A DNA stretch of 43,459 bases from Bacteroidota bacterium (GTDB lineage Bacteria; Bacteroidota; Bacteroidia; Cytophagales; UBA9547): the NCBI GenBank assembly GCA_004293915.1, contig RDZG01000068.1, positions 1 through 43,459 on the forward strand, written 5' to 3'. The translations under genes were made by a program, and so were the position numbers. The notes under the pieces were generated by a model, which saw only the letters and a program-made list of their open reading frames with translations, had not been told where the DNA came from and did no database searches. Of this stretch, positions 42,602 to 43,459 are shown one piece after another; the stretch's first letter is position 1; each line of letters opens with the position of its first letter.

Positions 42602-43268
42602 ATACATTTCAATCTCATTTATAGTTTTTTTTATGTCTTGCGGTAGTGCATTAGATAACGATTATAGCAAAGCTACTGCCGAAGGCGACCTTGAACGAAT
42701 TAAAGCAATTGGCGAATTAGATTCAGCCAATTTTGATTTACTAACCGATTACATGCTCAAACAAGGATTGATTGAACCCGACCTTAAACATCTTGACGAA
42801 AGCTATGCCGAATTATTAGAGCATGCTAAAAGGGAAAATGAGAAAGTAATTAAAAAAAAGGAAGCTTCGGATAAACTCAAAGGTAACAAAAACCAATTCC
42901 AAATGGATCAATTAGAGCATTTATACGAAGCTCTTGTTATTTTACCCGACCAAAGCAACATCAGAAAAGATTGGTCAAATAAAAATGCTGTTTTCTATAA
43001 AATGGTTTTTGTAAATCCATCCGAAAAAAGCATAAGAGCGTTTAAAGGTAAACTCTCGTTTTATGATTTGTTCGATTCTGAACTAAAAACAGTTAATTTT
43101 ACCTACAATGATTTAATCGCAGCAAAAGATACTATATTATATGAAGCAAACATAGACTTCAGTAGTTTAAACAACAACAATGTATACTTTACAAAGGATT
43201 ATTCTGATATAAGAGTTATTTGGAGACCATTAAAAGTTATTTATAATGATGGCTCAGAAGTAGAGTAA
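42585..43268 (+). CDS. Lipoprotein of unknown function, bestrophin operon
   Basis: This 227-residue protein has a lipoprotein signal peptide with lipobox FFMSCGS (C19). A helical charged region (about 25-110) follows, and then a beta-rich domain (about 120-225) with the phrase NPSEKSIRAFKGKLSFYDLFDSELKTVNF, like the FxxxGxLxFyDlfg repeats of several Bacteroidota lipoproteins. I do not recognise a function. Its start overlaps the end of the second bestrophin by 17 bp, so it is coupled to the channel genes and may be their envelope partner. A strong terminator follows. Confidence 0.75.
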   Translation: MKSLIKYISISFIVFFMSCGSALDNDYSKATAEGDLERIKAIGELDSANFDLLTDYMLKQGLIEPDLKHLDESYAELLEHAKRENEKVIKKKEASDKLKGNKNQFQMDQLEHLYEALVILPDQSNIRKDWSNKNAVFYKMVFVNPSEKSIRAFKGKLSFYDLFDSELKTVNFTYNDLIAAKDTILYEANIDFSSLNNNNVYFTKDYSDIRVIWRPLKVIYNDGSEVE

Positions 43269-43280
43269 GACATTTATAAT

Positions 43281-43327
43281 AAAACAAAACAGGCTTTCAA
43301 ATATTATTTGAAAGCCTGTTTTGTTTT
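43281..43327 (+). terminator. Strong intrinsic terminator of the bestrophin operon
   Basis: A perfect 22-bp stem (43281-43302 and 43306-43327) with a 3-nt loop contains the core CAGGCTTTCAAAT, and its 3' arm ends in a T-rich run. It lies 13 bp after the lipoprotein stop codon and ends the operon before the right-edge promoter. Confidence 0.92.
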
Positions 43328-43394
43328 ATATCGTAATTTTTGTGGTGTTGTGGATAATACTTTCAAAAAAACTTAAAATATTTTTGGTATAAAG

Positions 43395-43459
43395 TTTGTG
43401 AATAAGAAAAAGAGTATTACTTTTGCATCCCCTTACGGAAACGGAGCTAGAAAAAGAAA
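43395..43459 (+). promoter_or_regulatory. Strong promoter and leader, probably of an rRNA operon
   Basis: TTTG at 43395-43398 and TACTTTTG at 43418-43425 are separated by exactly 19 bp, the ideal Bacteroidota sigma-ABfr promoter. The start is near 43432, and the leader GCATCCCCTTACGGAAACGG with a following AG-rich run (AGCTAGAAAAAGAAA) resembles leaders of rRNA operons in this phylum. The transcribed genes lie beyond the window, so the rRNA assignment is inference. Confidence 0.75.

Noticed and set aside
1-43459. tRNA genes in the intergenic regions
   Set aside because: No cloverleaf-like or TTCGAATC-type T-arm sequence was found in any gap; most gaps are short and AT-rich.

Overview
The window is very AT-rich and clearly bacterial, from the phylum Bacteroidota, perhaps near Cytophagales. 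The phylum is supported by TonB-dependent receptors with carboxypeptidase-regulatory-like N-terminal domains, a HYC_CC_PP-family protein, a LytTR regulator, a TPR histidine kinase and several promoter-like TTTG / TAnnTTTG pairs. No tRNA, CRISPR array, phage or transposase gene was seen. The last 100 bases hold a near-ideal Bacteroidota promoter and leader that probably drive an rRNA operon lying outside the window.

Region 1 (1-5.8 kb) is accessory. It has a partial CDS end, a small secreted ORF, and a heavy-metal (probably copper) locus made of a HYC_CC_PP protein, a secreted HMA-domain protein and a TonB receptor. The receptor's reading frame is broken near its plug domain, and a VapBC-like toxin/antitoxin pair sits between the HMA gene and the receptor. 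An AAA ATPase with a DUF234 / PD-(D/E)XK tail follows on the minus strand.

Region 2 (6-21 kb) is mostly housekeeping. It holds a secreted esterase with a HAMP-GAF sensor, a heptose-7-phosphate kinase coupled to a flippase, a TPR protein, truB, a MerR regulator with a CarH-like cobalamin motif, truA with a methyltransferase, an M61 peptidase divergent from prmC (start codons overlap), a polytopic membrane protein and an RsmI-like methyltransferase.

Region 3 (21.2-28 kb) is a dense signalling block: a stand-alone receiver, a LytTR response regulator, a TPR histidine kinase overlapping a secreted OmpL47-like repeat protein, and a PAS-HisKA-REC-HPt protein with no ATPase domain. I infer that these form a distributed phosphorelay. 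It is the best candidate here for an undescribed system.

Region 4 (28-43.4 kb) has a Pit phosphate transporter, class II fructose-bisphosphate aldolase, accD, rnr, a TonB receptor overlapping a large TolB-propeller/outer-membrane-barrel protein, a pseudo-receiver, two tandem bestrophins and a lipoprotein. Intergenic regions carry heptanucleotide tandem repeats, a 16-bp-arm palindrome with a decayed relative elsewhere in the window, and several hairpin terminators.
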